64,000 nucleotides of DNA from Nitratireductor arenosus (GTDB lineage: Bacteria > Pseudomonadota > Alphaproteobacteria > Rhizobiales > Rhizobiaceae): assembly GCF_009742725.1 (NCBI RefSeq), contig NZ_WPHG01000001.1, positions 656,001 to 720,000 on the forward strand, given 5' to 3'. Position numbers and translations under genes: made by a program. The notes beneath the pieces are model-generated. The model ran no database searches and was not told the origin of the DNA. It saw only the letters and a list, made by a program, of their open reading frames with translations. The first letter of the stretch is position 1. Each line of letters opens with the position of its first letter. This document shows positions 41,579-50,768 of this stretch, in pieces.

Positions 41579-42103
41579 ATGACAACAACCCAAGAGAAGA
41601 TCGCCGCCGGCCTGGAGCGGGCATTTGCCACCCATGGCTTTGCCGAGCCGAACGTCGAGACCCTGCGGGATGCCGCCGGGGTCAGCCTGCGCACGTTGTA
41701 CAAGTACATGCCCTCCAGGGCCAACATGGTGATGGCCGCGCTGGAGCATCGTCATCAACGCTATCTGGCGCAAGTTTTGAACGATTTGCCGGACGATCCG
41801 AGCGAGGCCCGTTCCACGTTGATGGACCGTGTCGGCGCCTGGATGCGGACCGAGGCCGCCCATGGCTGCCTGTTCCACGCGGCGGTGGCGGCGGATCCCG
41901 GCAACGCGTCGGTGCGCGCACTGCTCGGGCGTCACAAGCAAGAGGTGGCGCTGCGGGCCGCGGACGCCACGGGCCTTGCCGATCAGGAAGTCGCTCTCCT
42001 GCTCGTCCTGGAAGGATTGACCCAGTCGTGGCCGCTGCACAGGGCAGAGGCGGTCACGGCTGCCAAGCGCCTGGCGTCGGCGCTTGCGGCAGAAATGCCA
42101 TGA
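41579..42103 (+). CDS. TetR-family transcriptional regulator
   Basis: A 174-aa TetR regulator. The N-terminal HTH is IAAGLERAFATHGFAEPNVE with LRDAAGVSLRTLYKYMPSRA (residues ~6-45), and the rest is a helical ligand-binding domain. Divergent from the MDR oxidoreductase, it probably represses that gene and itself through the GTAGAG/CTCTAC sites. The ligand is probably a reactive small molecule handled by the oxidoreductase. Confidence 0.88.
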   Translation: MTTTQEKIAAGLERAFATHGFAEPNVETLRDAAGVSLRTLYKYMPSRANMVMAALEHRHQRYLAQVLNDLPDDPSEARSTLMDRVGAWMRTEAAHGCLFHAAVAADPGNASVRALLGRHKQEVALRAADATGLADQEVALLLVLEGLTQSWPLHRAEAVTAAKRLASALAAEMP

Positions 42104-42429
42104 TCAGCCTATTGCATGGAGTGGGCCAGTAAGAGCCTGTCCTTGTAGGCCGCCAGCCTCGTATAAGCATTGCTGTCGATCAGCATGTCGGGACGACCTC
42201 TCGAACGCATCCCATAGATCAGCTGCAAAAGCTCCCTTTGCCGGCTTGCGCTATCGAAAGACGAACATTTCGATGTCAAAGTGGACATGGGTATGGGGCA
42301 GAACGATTTCCCCGCAACTGGTCCTGCGCCAGCACCCCAGCGATCTGGTGCTCTGGCAAGAGACCTCATCTGCGCTCGTGTCAAATCTGCATTTGCGGAA
42401 GCCTGGATCGGAAGGCAGCTCCGCGCGGT
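42104..42429. other. Intergenic stretch without recognised gene
   Basis: About 325 bp between the ends of the TetR gene and the next LysR gene. Short frames exist on both strands but none has family features, and their codon use is not convincing. Confidence 0.4.
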
Positions 42430-43302
42430 TCATGTGGCCGACGCCTCGACCAGCCATCCGAAGGTCGTGGCTGCGGCCTCCGATCGTTTCGTGCCCCGGC
42501 GAGCGAGAAGGAAGAAATCCCCCGCTCCGGCAAGGATCTGCGGAACGACCTGCATCAGCCGTCCAGCCTCGAGATCGGCCGCAACGAGAAAGCGGCTCGC
42601 CAGCGCCACGCCCTGTCCCGCTAACGCCGCGTCGATGGCCAACGCCGTTTGGCTGAGGCGGATGTCCCTACCGCGGCTCTGCTTGACGCCGCACTGCCTG
42701 AGGAAGGAGGGCCAGAGATCGTGCGTATCATGCAGCTTGGGAATCGCAGCGAGCGCGGCCTCATCCACCGGGACTGTGCGGTCGGCAAGCAGCCCCGGCG
42801 CTGCCACCGCGACGATCTCGTGACGGAACAGGAGATGAGCCTCAAGCGCAGCGCCAAAGGGCGGTTCGCCGAGGCGGACTGCCAGATCAATGCCATCGGC
42901 ATGGAAGCTCGACACCTTCTCTGTCGCGAGAATCCTAAGGTCGATGTCCGGATGCTTTGCCGTGAAGTCCGGCAGATGCGGGATCAGCCATTTCGCGGCA
43001 AAGGTCGGCGTGACGCTGATCAGTACCTTGGCTGCTTCGGGCTGTAGCACCGCGGACGCCTCGCGCAAGGTCGCGAAGGCCTCGGCGACACGAACATGAT
43101 AGCCTCGCCCCGCTGCAGTGAAAGCAAGGCCCTTCGGCAGCCGCTCGAAGAGCGGCATGCCGACATGGTCCTCCAGCCCCCGAACCTGTTGCGCGACAGC
43201 GCCTTGGGTCACACCGAGTTCGTCCGCAGCGGCGCGGAAATTGAGGTGCCGTCCGGCGGCTTCGAAGGCGCGTAGCCCGTTGAGAGGCGGAAGGTCGGTC
43301 AT
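42430..43302 (-). CDS. LysR-family regulator, GcvA-like
   Basis: A 290-aa LysR protein of the GcvA subgroup, shown by LPPLNGLRAFEAAGRHLNFR at the N-terminus, TQGAVAQQVRGLEDHVGMPL for the recognition helix, and the VTPTFAAKWLIPHLPDFTAK stretch near residue 98. It is divergent from the SDR gene at 43402 with ~100 bp between them and is the likely regulator of it. Confidence 0.9.
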   Translation of the reverse strand: MTDLPPLNGLRAFEAAGRHLNFRAAADELGVTQGAVAQQVRGLEDHVGMPLFERLPKGLAFTAAGRGYHVRVAEAFATLREASAVLQPEAAKVLISVTPTFAAKWLIPHLPDFTAKHPDIDLRILATEKVSSFHADGIDLAVRLGEPPFGAALEAHLLFRHEIVAVAAPGLLADRTVPVDEAALAAIPKLHDTHDLWPSFLRQCGVKQSRGRDIRLSQTALAIDAALAGQGVALASRFLVAADLEAGRLMQVVPQILAGAGDFFLLARRGTKRSEAAATTFGWLVEASAT

Positions 43303-43401
43303 CCGCCAGTAGTATTTCTACTGTCATCCCGCGTCAATTCTGGTTCGTGCGTTCGGGCGGTATCGCCTATTTTGCGGACAACGCACGAAAGGAAAAGCAT
43401 C

Positions 43402-44106
43402 ATGACAGCAGAAAAAGTTGCGCTGATCACGGCCGGCGGGAGCGGCATGGGCGCCGACGCGGCGCGGCGCCTCGCTCAGGACGGATTTCGTGTCGGCATT
43501 CTTTCCTCCTCCGGCAAGGGCGAGGCGCTCGGCACGGAGCTCGGCGGCTTCGGCGTCACCGGCTCGAACCGGTCGGTCGCCGACCTGACCGCGCTGGTCG
43601 ACGGCGCAATGGAGCGCTGGGGGCGCATCGACGTGCTGGTCAATTCCGCGGGGCACGGGCCGAAGGGACCCGTCCTCGAGATTTCCGACGAGGACTGGCA
43701 CGACGGCATGGAGGTCTACCTCCTGAACGCGATCCGGCCCGCACGGCTTGTGACGCCGATCATGCAACAGCAGGGCGGTGGAGCGATCATCAACTTCTCG
43801 ACCTTCGCCGCCTTCGAGCCCGACCCGCTGTTCCCGACTTCGGGTGTGTTCCGCGCGGGGCTCGCCTCCTTCGCCAAGCTCTATGCGGACAAGCACGCAG
43901 CGGAGAACGTCCGAATGAACAACGTTCTGCCCGGCTTCATCGACAGCCTACCGGAGGCCGAAAACAGGCGCGCGCGCATCCCGATGGGCCGCTACGGTCG
44001 GGCCGCAGAGGTCGCGTCGCTGATTTCCTGGCTCGCCTCCGACGAGGGAGGCTACATGACGGGACAGAACCTGCGCATCGACGGAGGACTGACCCGTGCC
44101 GTCTGA
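43402..44106 (+). CDS. Short-chain dehydrogenase-like protein with altered catalytic residues
   Basis: A 234-aa SDR-fold protein. The N-terminal cofactor loop is ITAGGSGMGADAARR and the NNAG-like segment is VNSAGHGPKGP. The catalytic segment reads FSTFAAF and then FPTSGVFRAGLASF, where the usual YxxxK is replaced (Ser and Arg by my alignment). MNNVLPGFIDS and YMTGQNLRIDGGL follow the fold. It may therefore bind NAD(P) without ordinary dehydrogenase chemistry. ATG chosen after an AGGAAA site. It overlaps the next gene by 11 bp. Confidence 0.85.
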   Translation: MTAEKVALITAGGSGMGADAARRLAQDGFRVGILSSSGKGEALGTELGGFGVTGSNRSVADLTALVDGAMERWGRIDVLVNSAGHGPKGPVLEISDEDWHDGMEVYLLNAIRPARLVTPIMQQQGGGAIINFSTFAAFEPDPLFPTSGVFRAGLASFAKLYADKHAAENVRMNNVLPGFIDSLPEAENRRARIPMGRYGRAAEVASLISWLASDEGGYMTGQNLRIDGGLTRAV

Positions 44107-44347
44107 CATCGCCCTCACGGCTCTCGGTCAGGCGCGCGTGGCCTTCGTAGTCAAGTGGGCCGCGTCGATCATCCAGATCATGGGCTACACGGCGACCGGC
44201 TTCGGCTGGACGCCGTGGAACCTTTACCTGTTCCTTGCGGGCGTCTTGGGGTGGTTCGCCGTGGGCGTGCTCTGGAACGACCGCGCGATCATGCTGATCC
44301 ACATTGTCGCCCTCGGCGCCATGATAGCGGGCATGACGAGCGCCTAG
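44096..44347 (+). CDS. Small membrane protein (two predicted membrane segments)
   Basis: An 83-aa protein from a GTG that overlaps the SDR gene. Hydrophobic segments cover ~18-38 (VKWAASIIQIMGYTATGFG) and ~43-80 (LYLFLAGVLGWFAVGVLW, IMLIHIVALGAMIAGM). I believe similar proteins form a small DUF family (possibly DUF6552), but I am not certain. Translational coupling with the SDR suggests joint function. Confidence 0.6.
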   Translation: MPSDIALTALGQARVAFVVKWAASIIQIMGYTATGFGWTPWNLYLFLAGVLGWFAVGVLWNDRAIMLIHIVALGAMIAGMTSA

Positions 44348-44363
44348 GGTTCAGGGACCTCGC

Positions 44364-45320
44364 TCAATCGCTTTTCTCTGCAGCGCCATTGCCGTCATCG
44401 GGCTCCGAAGCGTCCGTTAGGGCCGACTTCCGTTTTTCGGCCAGATGTTTCAGATGCAATCTTTGATCCCAACTGATCTCGGTGGCCTGCCACAGGCGGG
44501 GCTGCCTGGGCCAGATGTGGTTATCGACACGGTCTTGCAGCACCCTGCGACGGAGAAAATCGCCGGCCATGCGCTCAGCAGGCAGATGCCACCGCATCAT
44601 GATGGCCTGATCGGTCATGTCGAGTTGCCAGAACAGGGAAACGATGTCGTTGACGAGAACCTCGGGCGCATCAGGGTCTTCGCTGGCCTGCTTGATTTCG
44701 AATTGCTCGTAGAGATACACCAACTCGTACTCGAGTTCCCCCTTGCGTGCCCAGAGTTCGTCCCAGACCGTCTTGTCGGTTTCGTCGATCGGGCCGTGGA
44801 AGATGACCCGGCCAGAACGCATGTCCAGTTCGATATCGTCCGGATGGGGGAGTAGCTCACCAGGCTCGCGGCCCGCCCGCTTGCAGTCTTCGATGTATGA
44901 CAGCTTCTGCCTCTTGTAGTCGGAGACGGCAGCAAACAGCTCTTCCTGCTCGCGGGCCTTTTCCTGCTCGACGGCCGAAAGCGAACTCAGGAACAGCTTC
45001 TGCGCCGTCACAGAGCCCTTGGCGGCCTTGATGCCCATGGACCGGATGGCCGCTTGTGCCACACTCATCGAAACCGGCCCGTCCCTGTCCTGGATGGTGA
45101 CGTCACGATAGGCCTCATGGACGAGAAGCTGGCGCAGCGTGCGGGTCGCCTCGGGCGGCTTGTTTCTTGACCCTTTTGGTCGCCCCTTCGGATTTCCGGA
45201 CTGGCCCTTCTTGAACCGCGTATTGCGGGGCGGCTTGCGATAGCCGACCGCATAGCCGGTTGGCCCGGGGTGCACCGCCTGCTCCTTGCGTTGTTCGTTC
45301 GGATCGACATTCTTGTCCAT
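44364..45320 (-). CDS. DUF5681-domain protein
   Basis: A 318-aa protein. The N-terminal region AVGYRKPPRNTRFKKGQSGN, PKGRPKGSRNK is the DUF5681 signature, a basic stretch found in phage- and island-encoded proteins that accompany ParB-methyltransferase genes. The middle (residues ~110-200) is charged and helical, possibly coiled coil. The ATG overlaps the methyltransferase stop by one base (TGATG), so the two are coupled. Function unknown. Confidence 0.78.
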   Translation of the reverse strand: MDKNVDPNEQRKEQAVHPGPTGYAVGYRKPPRNTRFKKGQSGNPKGRPKGSRNKPPEATRTLRQLLVHEAYRDVTIQDRDGPVSMSVAQAAIRSMGIKAAKGSVTAQKLFLSSLSAVEQEKAREQEELFAAVSDYKRQKLSYIEDCKRAGREPGELLPHPDDIELDMRSGRVIFHGPIDETDKTVWDELWARKGELEYELVYLYEQFEIKQASEDPDAPEVLVNDIVSLFWQLDMTDQAIMMRWHLPAERMAGDFLRRRVLQDRVDNHIWPRQPRLWQATEISWDQRLHLKHLAEKRKSALTDASEPDDGNGAAEKSD

Positions 45321-46636
45321 CACGCTGCCCTTTCGGTTGCGGCCCGCTCGGTGTCCGCATGCCCGGTCCCGCAGGCCAGCTGCGCTGCCTCATCGTTGGC
45401 AAACCGCTCCCAGCGTGCGATGATCCGGTTGCAATAGACCGGGTCGATCTCGCAAAGGCGCGCGCGCCGGCCGGTCTTGTGGGCCGAGATCAGGGTCGAT
45501 CCCGACCCGCCGAACGTGTCGAGCACGATCTCGCCTCGGGCCGAGACGTCCCGGATGGCATCGGCGATCATCTGCACGGGCTTGACCGTTGGATGCATGG
45601 AAAGCTCATCCATCCGTCCGGCCCCGAACGTGTTGACGCCGCGATATTGCCAGACATTGGTGCGGTAGCGGCCATGCTGACCCAGCTCAAAACTGTTGGT
45701 ATGCGGGGCCGTGCCCTTCTTGAAGGCGAAGATCAGCTCGTGGCGGGAGCGGTAGAAGCTGCCCATGCCGCCATTGTCCTTGACCCATACGATCAGGTTC
45801 TTGAGCTCGTCATAGACCGCGCCGCCGGCCGCCATCAGTTCGCCCATGTGCCGCCAGTCCATGCAGACAAAGTGGATCGATCCGTCGACCGCGTGATCGG
45901 CCAGCGGTCGCAGTGCATCGGTCAGGAAGGTCGTGAAGGCATCCGACGACATCTCGCCGGACGCCATGGCGAACTCGCGATGTCTGGTCTTGCCCAGACC
46001 GCCGACATGGCCGTCGACGGGCACGTTGTAGGGTGGGTCGGTGAACACCATGCGCGCCCGTTCGCCGGCCATGAGCGCGGCAATCACGGCTTCGTCCCGT
46101 GCATCACCGCAGGCCAATCGATGCGGACCCAACTGCCAGATATCGCCCGGCCGGCACCGGGCCGGAACATCGGCCTGGTCCGGAAGACGGTCATCGTCGG
46201 GATCGCCCGGCTCTTCGGGCCGGGGCGCTTCGATCAGGCTGTCGATCTCGGCAATCGAAAAGCCGGTCAACTCGACATCAAAGCTGATGTCCTCGTCCAT
46301 CAGCGCGCCGAGTTCCTCGGCCAGGAGCTCCTCGTTCCAGCCCGCATTGAGGGCCAGCTTGTTGTCGGCCAGCACATAGGCGCGCTTTTGTGCCTTCGTC
46401 ATCGAGGATAGTTGCACGCACGGGACCGTTGCCATGCCCAGCTGTCGTGCGGCCTCCACGCGGCCATGGCCGGCCAAGATCGTGCCGTCATCATCGACGA
46501 GCACCGGGTTCGTAAACCCGAACTCGGTGATCGACGCGGCGATCTGGCGGATCTGCTTTTTGGAATGGGTGCGCGCGTTCTTTGGATAGGGCCGCAGTGC
46601 GTCGATCGGCCGGTATTGAATGTGAAGGTCGGTCAC
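45320..46636 (-). CDS. ParB-domain DNA methyltransferase
   Basis: A 438-aa fusion. Residues ~5-95 form a ParB/Srx-like domain: LRPYPKNARTHSKKQIRQIA, then GFTNPVLVDDDGTILAGHGR. Residues ~165-425 are a beta-class DNA methyltransferase: MVFTDPPYNVPVDG and DTFGGSGSTLISAHKTGRRA, with VWVKDNGGMGSFYRSRHELI between. I start at GTG 46636 (VTDLHIQYRPIDALRP). Such solitary methyltransferases usually modify adenine (or N4-cytosine) and often travel on phages and integrative elements without a cognate nuclease. Confidence 0.9.
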   Translation of the reverse strand: MTDLHIQYRPIDALRPYPKNARTHSKKQIRQIAASITEFGFTNPVLVDDDGTILAGHGRVEAARQLGMATVPCVQLSSMTKAQKRAYVLADNKLALNAGWNEELLAEELGALMDEDISFDVELTGFSIAEIDSLIEAPRPEEPGDPDDDRLPDQADVPARCRPGDIWQLGPHRLACGDARDEAVIAALMAGERARMVFTDPPYNVPVDGHVGGLGKTRHREFAMASGEMSSDAFTTFLTDALRPLADHAVDGSIHFVCMDWRHMGELMAAGGAVYDELKNLIVWVKDNGGMGSFYRSRHELIFAFKKGTAPHTNSFELGQHGRYRTNVWQYRGVNTFGAGRMDELSMHPTVKPVQMIADAIRDVSARGEIVLDTFGGSGSTLISAHKTGRRARLCEIDPVYCNRIIARWERFANDEAAQLACGTGHADTERAATERAA

Positions 46637-46807
46637 GGGTTTGGCTCCATGAGGTTGAATCGCTGCCTCTCGATTCCGTAAGATGCAGAAAACGATTGCC
46701 AACGGCAAGTCCTGTGCCATGATCTCGTCAGATCAGATGAACATCGCCTGGGGATAACGCAAACCCCCCGGCGCATGGGGCATGGCCGCGAGACAGGAGG
46801 AACCGAC

Positions 46808-47149
46808 ATGGCATTGGGCAGACGCATCACCGAGTTGCGCATGAACAAGCGCGAATCGCTGCAGCAGGTTGCGGACGCCGTTGGCGTGTCCAAGGCCCAT
46901 ATCTGGGAGTTGGAGAAGGGGCGCACGGACAACCCGTCCATGGCATTGGTCACAAGGCTTGCCGATCACTTTGAGGTCTCGGTCAGCTTCCTTGTGGGCG
47001 AGGCGATCGAAGCCCCTGACGCCGATGTCGACCTGCAGCGCATGTTCCGCCAGGCCAGCGATCTCGACCCACGGGAGCGGCAGATCCTTGATTCGATGCT
47101 CAAGTCGCTGCTGCAAAGCCGCGTTGCCGCAAACGACGGCCAGACCTGA
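46808..47149 (+). CDS. XRE-family helix-turn-helix regulator
   Basis: A 113-aa regulator with an N-terminal Cro/C1-type HTH: GRRITELRMNKRESLQQVAD then GVSKAHIWELEKGRTDNPSM. The remaining ~45 residues are helical and end RQILDSMLKSLLQSR. AGGAGGAACC precedes the ATG. It is followed 26 bp later by an ImmA/IrrE protease gene. In ICEs and prophages such pairs form a switch in which the protease cleaves the repressor to release mobility genes. Confidence 0.92.
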   Translation: MALGRRITELRMNKRESLQQVADAVGVSKAHIWELEKGRTDNPSMALVTRLADHFEVSVSFLVGEAIEAPDADVDLQRMFRQASDLDPRERQILDSMLKSLLQSRVAANDGQT

Positions 47150-47175
47150 GGTAATGGATCGGAGTGCGCATTGGC

Positions 47176-48084
47176 ATGACCGGCATCGAACAGACACTCG
47201 CCCTTTCCCGCATGACCATTGAGGAGGCTGGCGGAGGCAACCCTGTTCGGCTGGCCGCGGCCATCCATGCGCAGGTTGGGAAGCAGGGTCACACGATGGG
47301 TCCGGTACCGGTCGAGGCCATCGCGGCGGCGCTGGACATCATCGAGATCCGGAAAGAAGCGACCGAAAACCTTGAGGGGGCGCTGGTTACCACCGCCGAG
47401 CGGAGCGTTGGCTCCATCCTGGTCAACAGCGCCTCCAACCACCGCCGCCAGCGCTTCACCATCGCCCATGAACTTGGCCACTATCTGAACCTTTGGCACA
47501 CACCGACATCAGGAGACGGGTTTGCCTGCACCAAGGCCGACCTCCGGCAGGCGGGATCGGCTTCCAAGCCGGGCCTTACCCGGCACCAGGTCCAGGAACG
47601 TCAGGCCAACCGGTTCGCGGCCGAGCTGCTGATGCCAGTCAGCCGGATGCGTCCCTTTCTCGACCGGGGACCGGATATTGACGCGGTGCTGGACCTGGTC
47701 GACACACTCGATTGCAGCCGCGAGACGATGGCGCGTCGTTATGCCGAGCAGCACGAGGCAGCCATTGCGATCGTGTTCAGCCACAAGGGCCGATGCCGCT
47801 ATGGAATCAGTTCGGCCATCTTCCCGCGCATCGGCCTGCGCACCGGGGATCCGATGCCGGTCCTGCCAACGCCCCAGCCCGGCGAAGCGATCAGCGCGCC
47901 GATCGAGGCTGATGCGGATGACTGGATCAACGCCAAACCGTCCGGCGCCTCCCTGACCATGCAGACGCTGCATCAGGCCTCCGGCTTTGCCATGACGCTG
48001 CTGCACCTTGAGAGCGACGATCCGGACGAAGCGCATGACATGGAAGATGCCTTCGAGCGCTATACGCGGTTTGACCGGCGCTGA
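47176..48084 (+). CDS. ImmA/IrrE-family metallopeptidase
   Basis: A 302-aa zinc metallopeptidase. The active site is QRFTIAHELGHYLNLW (HExxH) near residue 98, with the third ligand region ERQANRFAAELLMP near residue 142. ImmA-type proteases cleave XRE repressors; IrrE-type ones control stress genes. Paired with the XRE gene upstream, it probably acts as the anti-repressor of this mobile cassette. The C-terminal ~130 residues form an extra domain. ATG at 47176 chosen; a GTG 12 bp earlier is possible. Confidence 0.9.
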   Translation: MTGIEQTLALSRMTIEEAGGGNPVRLAAAIHAQVGKQGHTMGPVPVEAIAAALDIIEIRKEATENLEGALVTTAERSVGSILVNSASNHRRQRFTIAHELGHYLNLWHTPTSGDGFACTKADLRQAGSASKPGLTRHQVQERQANRFAAELLMPVSRMRPFLDRGPDIDAVLDLVDTLDCSRETMARRYAEQHEAAIAIVFSHKGRCRYGISSAIFPRIGLRTGDPMPVLPTPQPGEAISAPIEADADDWINAKPSGASLTMQTLHQASGFAMTLLHLESDDPDEAHDMEDAFERYTRFDRR

Positions 48085-48335
48085 ACGGGCCCGGGCCGCG
48101 CGCCGCAAGCCAAATCGTCGATCCCGCGCCAAGACGGCGGGGCTCGGCTGAAGCGCGACCGGCTGCGCGGAACCTGCGAACCCATCGGGAGGAGAACCAG
48201 GGTTCCCCCGACATTCCGACTGGACTTCTCTGCGCTAACGAGCGTCAGTGGTGGCCACGCCCGGCATCGGTCCCGGGCTCGTCTCGGTGCAAGGGCTTGG
48301 CATGGTGCCGGCCCGACCATCAGAGGACGAACACC

Positions 48336-48617
48336 ATGAGCAAGGCAGGCAAGGCGGCCATCCGATCAACCGCGGCAGCACCGGCCACCGGCAACGCGGG
48401 GCAAACACCCGGCAAGGGCGATCGGATGATCAAGCGGCTGAACAGCGCCAGGGGTGCCAGCATCGCCGATCTGTGCACCCTGACGGGCTGGCAGCCCCAT
48501 ACGGTCAGGGCCGCGCTGAGCCGGCTGCGCAAGGCGGGTCATCCGATCGCGCGCAAGGCGGGCAAGGACGGCAAGGCGGTCTACCGTATCGACGCTGACG
48601 CCGGATCAGGCGCGTGA
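48336..48617 (+). CDS. DUF3489-domain protein
   Basis: A 93-aa protein. The C-terminal half, DRMIKRLNSARGASIADLCT then LTGWQPHTVRAALSRLRKAG, is a winged-helix-like DUF3489 domain; the N-terminal 30 residues are Ala/Thr/Gly-rich and probably disordered. It overlaps the DUF2924 gene by 4 bases (GTGA). The DUF3489-DUF2924-serine recombinase trio recurs in alphaproteobacterial mobile elements; DNA binding during recombination is my inference. Confidence 0.8.
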   Translation: MSKAGKAAIRSTAAAPATGNAGQTPGKGDRMIKRLNSARGASIADLCTLTGWQPHTVRAALSRLRKAGHPIARKAGKDGKAVYRIDADAGSGA

Positions 48618-49036
48618 GCCCGGTCGATACGCTCGAAGGGCTCGATCGGACACAACTGGTCGCACGGTGGCAGGCGATTGTGGGCGGTGCACCACCGCCT
48701 CATCTGTCCAAGCCACTGATGCGGCACGTGCTTGCCTTCGAGATGCAGGCGAAGACACAGGGCGGTCTGAGCCGGTCGTTGCGGAAGAAAATCGAGCAAT
48801 GCGCCGGCGATCAGGATGGCACGGCACGCGGCAAGCCTGCCCTGGGCCTGAAGCCCGGTGCCAGACTGGTCCGGGAATGGAACGGGGTCGCCCATCGGGT
48901 CGATGTGACCGCCGATGGCCATGTCTGGAACGGGGTGACCTATCGGTCGCTGTCGGCGATTGCCCGTGCCATCACCGGGGCACGCTGGTCCGGCCCGCGC
49001 TTCTTCGGGCTGACAGCTGGTGAGAAGACGCGATGA
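48614..49036 (+). CDS. DUF2924-domain protein
   Basis: A 140-aa protein matching DUF2924: LVARWQAIVGGAPPPHLSKP, LMRHVLAFEMQAKTQGGL, then KPGARLVREWNGVAHRVDVT and YRSLSAIARAITGARWSGPR, FFGL. The family is nearly always next to a phage- or island-type recombinase, as here. It overlaps both neighbours by 4 bases, so the three genes are translated together. Probably a recombination accessory factor. Confidence 0.85.
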   Translation: MSPVDTLEGLDRTQLVARWQAIVGGAPPPHLSKPLMRHVLAFEMQAKTQGGLSRSLRKKIEQCAGDQDGTARGKPALGLKPGARLVREWNGVAHRVDVTADGHVWNGVTYRSLSAIARAITGARWSGPRFFGLTAGEKTR

Positions 49037-50718
49037 GCGCCCGTCCCATCATCCCCTGCGCGATCTACACCCGCAAATCCTCCGATGAGGGCCTTCATCA
49101 GGGCTTCAACGCGCTCGATGCGCAGCATGAGGCATGCGCCGCCTTCATCGCCAGCCAGAAGCAGGAGGGATGGAAGCCCGTTGCTGCCCGCTACGATGAT
49201 GGCGGCCTGTCGGGCGGGACACTCAACCGGCCGGCGCTGCAACGGCTTCTGGCCGACATCGATGCAGGCAAGGTGCGCATGGTGGTGGTCTACAAGATCG
49301 ACCGGCTGACACGGTCGCTCGCCGACTTCGCCCGGCTGGTCGAGCGCTTTGATCGTTCGGGCTGTTCGTTCGTCTCGGTCACCCAGGCCTTCAATACGGC
49401 GACCTCTATGGGCCGGCTGACGCTGAACGTGCTGTTGTCCTTTGCCCAGTTCGAACGCGAGGTCACAGCTGAACGCATTCGCGACAAGATCGCCGCCTCC
49501 AAGAAGAAGGGCCTGTGGATGGGTGGGATGCCACCGCTTGGCTATGATCCCCACCCCGACCCCAGGGCCCGCACGCTGGTGATCAATCCAGCCGAGGCCG
49601 ACGATGTGCGATCGTTGTTCGACCTTTACCGGCACCATGGCTGCCTGCGGCAGGTGGAGATCGCGGCACAGACCGCCGGCATCCGATCAAAGGTCAGGCG
49701 CTTTGCCAATGGCCGCAGATCGGGTGGAACAACCCTCTCGCGCGGGCAAATCCACAAGATCCTGACCAACCCGGTCTATGTCGGCCATATCCGCCACAAG
49801 GACCAGATCCACCCCGGCCTACACGAGGCGATCATCACGAAAGACCTGTGGGACGCAGTCCAGACACTTCTGCAGGAGGCCAGCCGGCGCCCGCGAGGAC
49901 GACCGCGAAAGAACGGCGATCAAGCCGACGTCGCATCCACTCTGTTCCTCGGCAAACTCCATGACGAGACCGGCGACCGGCTGACCCCGACCCATGCTAG
50001 AAAGGGCGAAAGGCGCATCAGCTACTATGTCTCACGCCGCCTGCTGCGCGATGGACCCTGCGAGCATGGCACCGGCTGGCGCCTGCCGGCAGCCCAGGTG
50101 GATGCAATGCTGGTCAGGATGATCACCGATCATCTGGAACGAGCGGCAGCGCGCCATCGCATCGTCCAGTCATCGGACGTGGCCGCAATTGGAACAAGCG
50201 CCGCGAAGATGATGGCGATCATCGACAGGGTGCGCGCCGATCCTTCAGCAACAGCTGCACTGGTCGAAAGGGCCGTCATTGTCCCCGGCTCCCTGACCGT
50301 CGATCTGGATAGAGCAGCCCTTGCCGCCGATCTGGACACAACACCCGATGCGCTCGAACCCGGTCTCCTGACCCTCACCACCTCGTTCCACCGCAAGCGG
50401 CGCGGCATCGAGACCCGTATCGTTGCCGGCGACTGGCACCCCGAACCGGACCCGGTCCTGACCAAGGCTCTTGCCCATGCCCATCGCTGGCTCGATGCCC
50501 TGCACGCCGGTCAGACCCTGTCGCACATCGCCCGCACGCAACACTGCACGCAGGCCTTCATCCGGACTCGGTTGCGGCTGGCCTTCCTGTCGCCCGCCAT
50601 CCAGCAGGCCATCATGGACGGGACCCAGCCCGCAACGCTGACACTGGAGAAGATCGTCCGGACCGGCTTGCCCCTCGACTGGTCCGAGCAGGCCAGAACG
50701 TTCGACTTCAAGGCTTGA
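49033..50718 (+). CDS. Large serine recombinase (site-specific integrase)
   Basis: A 561-aa serine recombinase. The catalytic domain begins PCAIYTRKSSDEG, with the nucleophilic serine in TRKSSDE near residue 16, followed by ARYDDGGLSGGTLNRPALQR and MVVVYKIDRLTRSLADFARL. The Recombinase domain follows (PLGYDPHPD, ILTNPVYVGHIRHKDQI), but a clear zinc ribbon with paired cysteines is lacking. The C-terminal ~150 residues bind DNA by inference. It is the terminal gene of the cassette and lies ~390 bp from tRNA-Ser, so it probably integrates or excises the element there. Confidence 0.93.
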   Translation: MSARPIIPCAIYTRKSSDEGLHQGFNALDAQHEACAAFIASQKQEGWKPVAARYDDGGLSGGTLNRPALQRLLADIDAGKVRMVVVYKIDRLTRSLADFARLVERFDRSGCSFVSVTQAFNTATSMGRLTLNVLLSFAQFEREVTAERIRDKIAASKKKGLWMGGMPPLGYDPHPDPRARTLVINPAEADDVRSLFDLYRHHGCLRQVEIAAQTAGIRSKVRRFANGRRSGGTTLSRGQIHKILTNPVYVGHIRHKDQIHPGLHEAIITKDLWDAVQTLLQEASRRPRGRPRKNGDQADVASTLFLGKLHDETGDRLTPTHARKGERRISYYVSRRLLRDGPCEHGTGWRLPAAQVDAMLVRMITDHLERAAARHRIVQSSDVAAIGTSAAKMMAIIDRVRADPSATAALVERAVIVPGSLTVDLDRAALAADLDTTPDALEPGLLTLTTSFHRKRRGIETRIVAGDWHPEPDPVLTKALAHAHRWLDALHAGQTLSHIARTQHCTQAFIRTRLRLAFLSPAIQQAIMDGTQPATLTLEKIVRTGLPLDWSEQARTFDFKA

Positions 50719-50768
50719 TCACTTCGGCTTTGGTTCCGGACGCCAATTGCCTGTTCGGCAAGAACACG

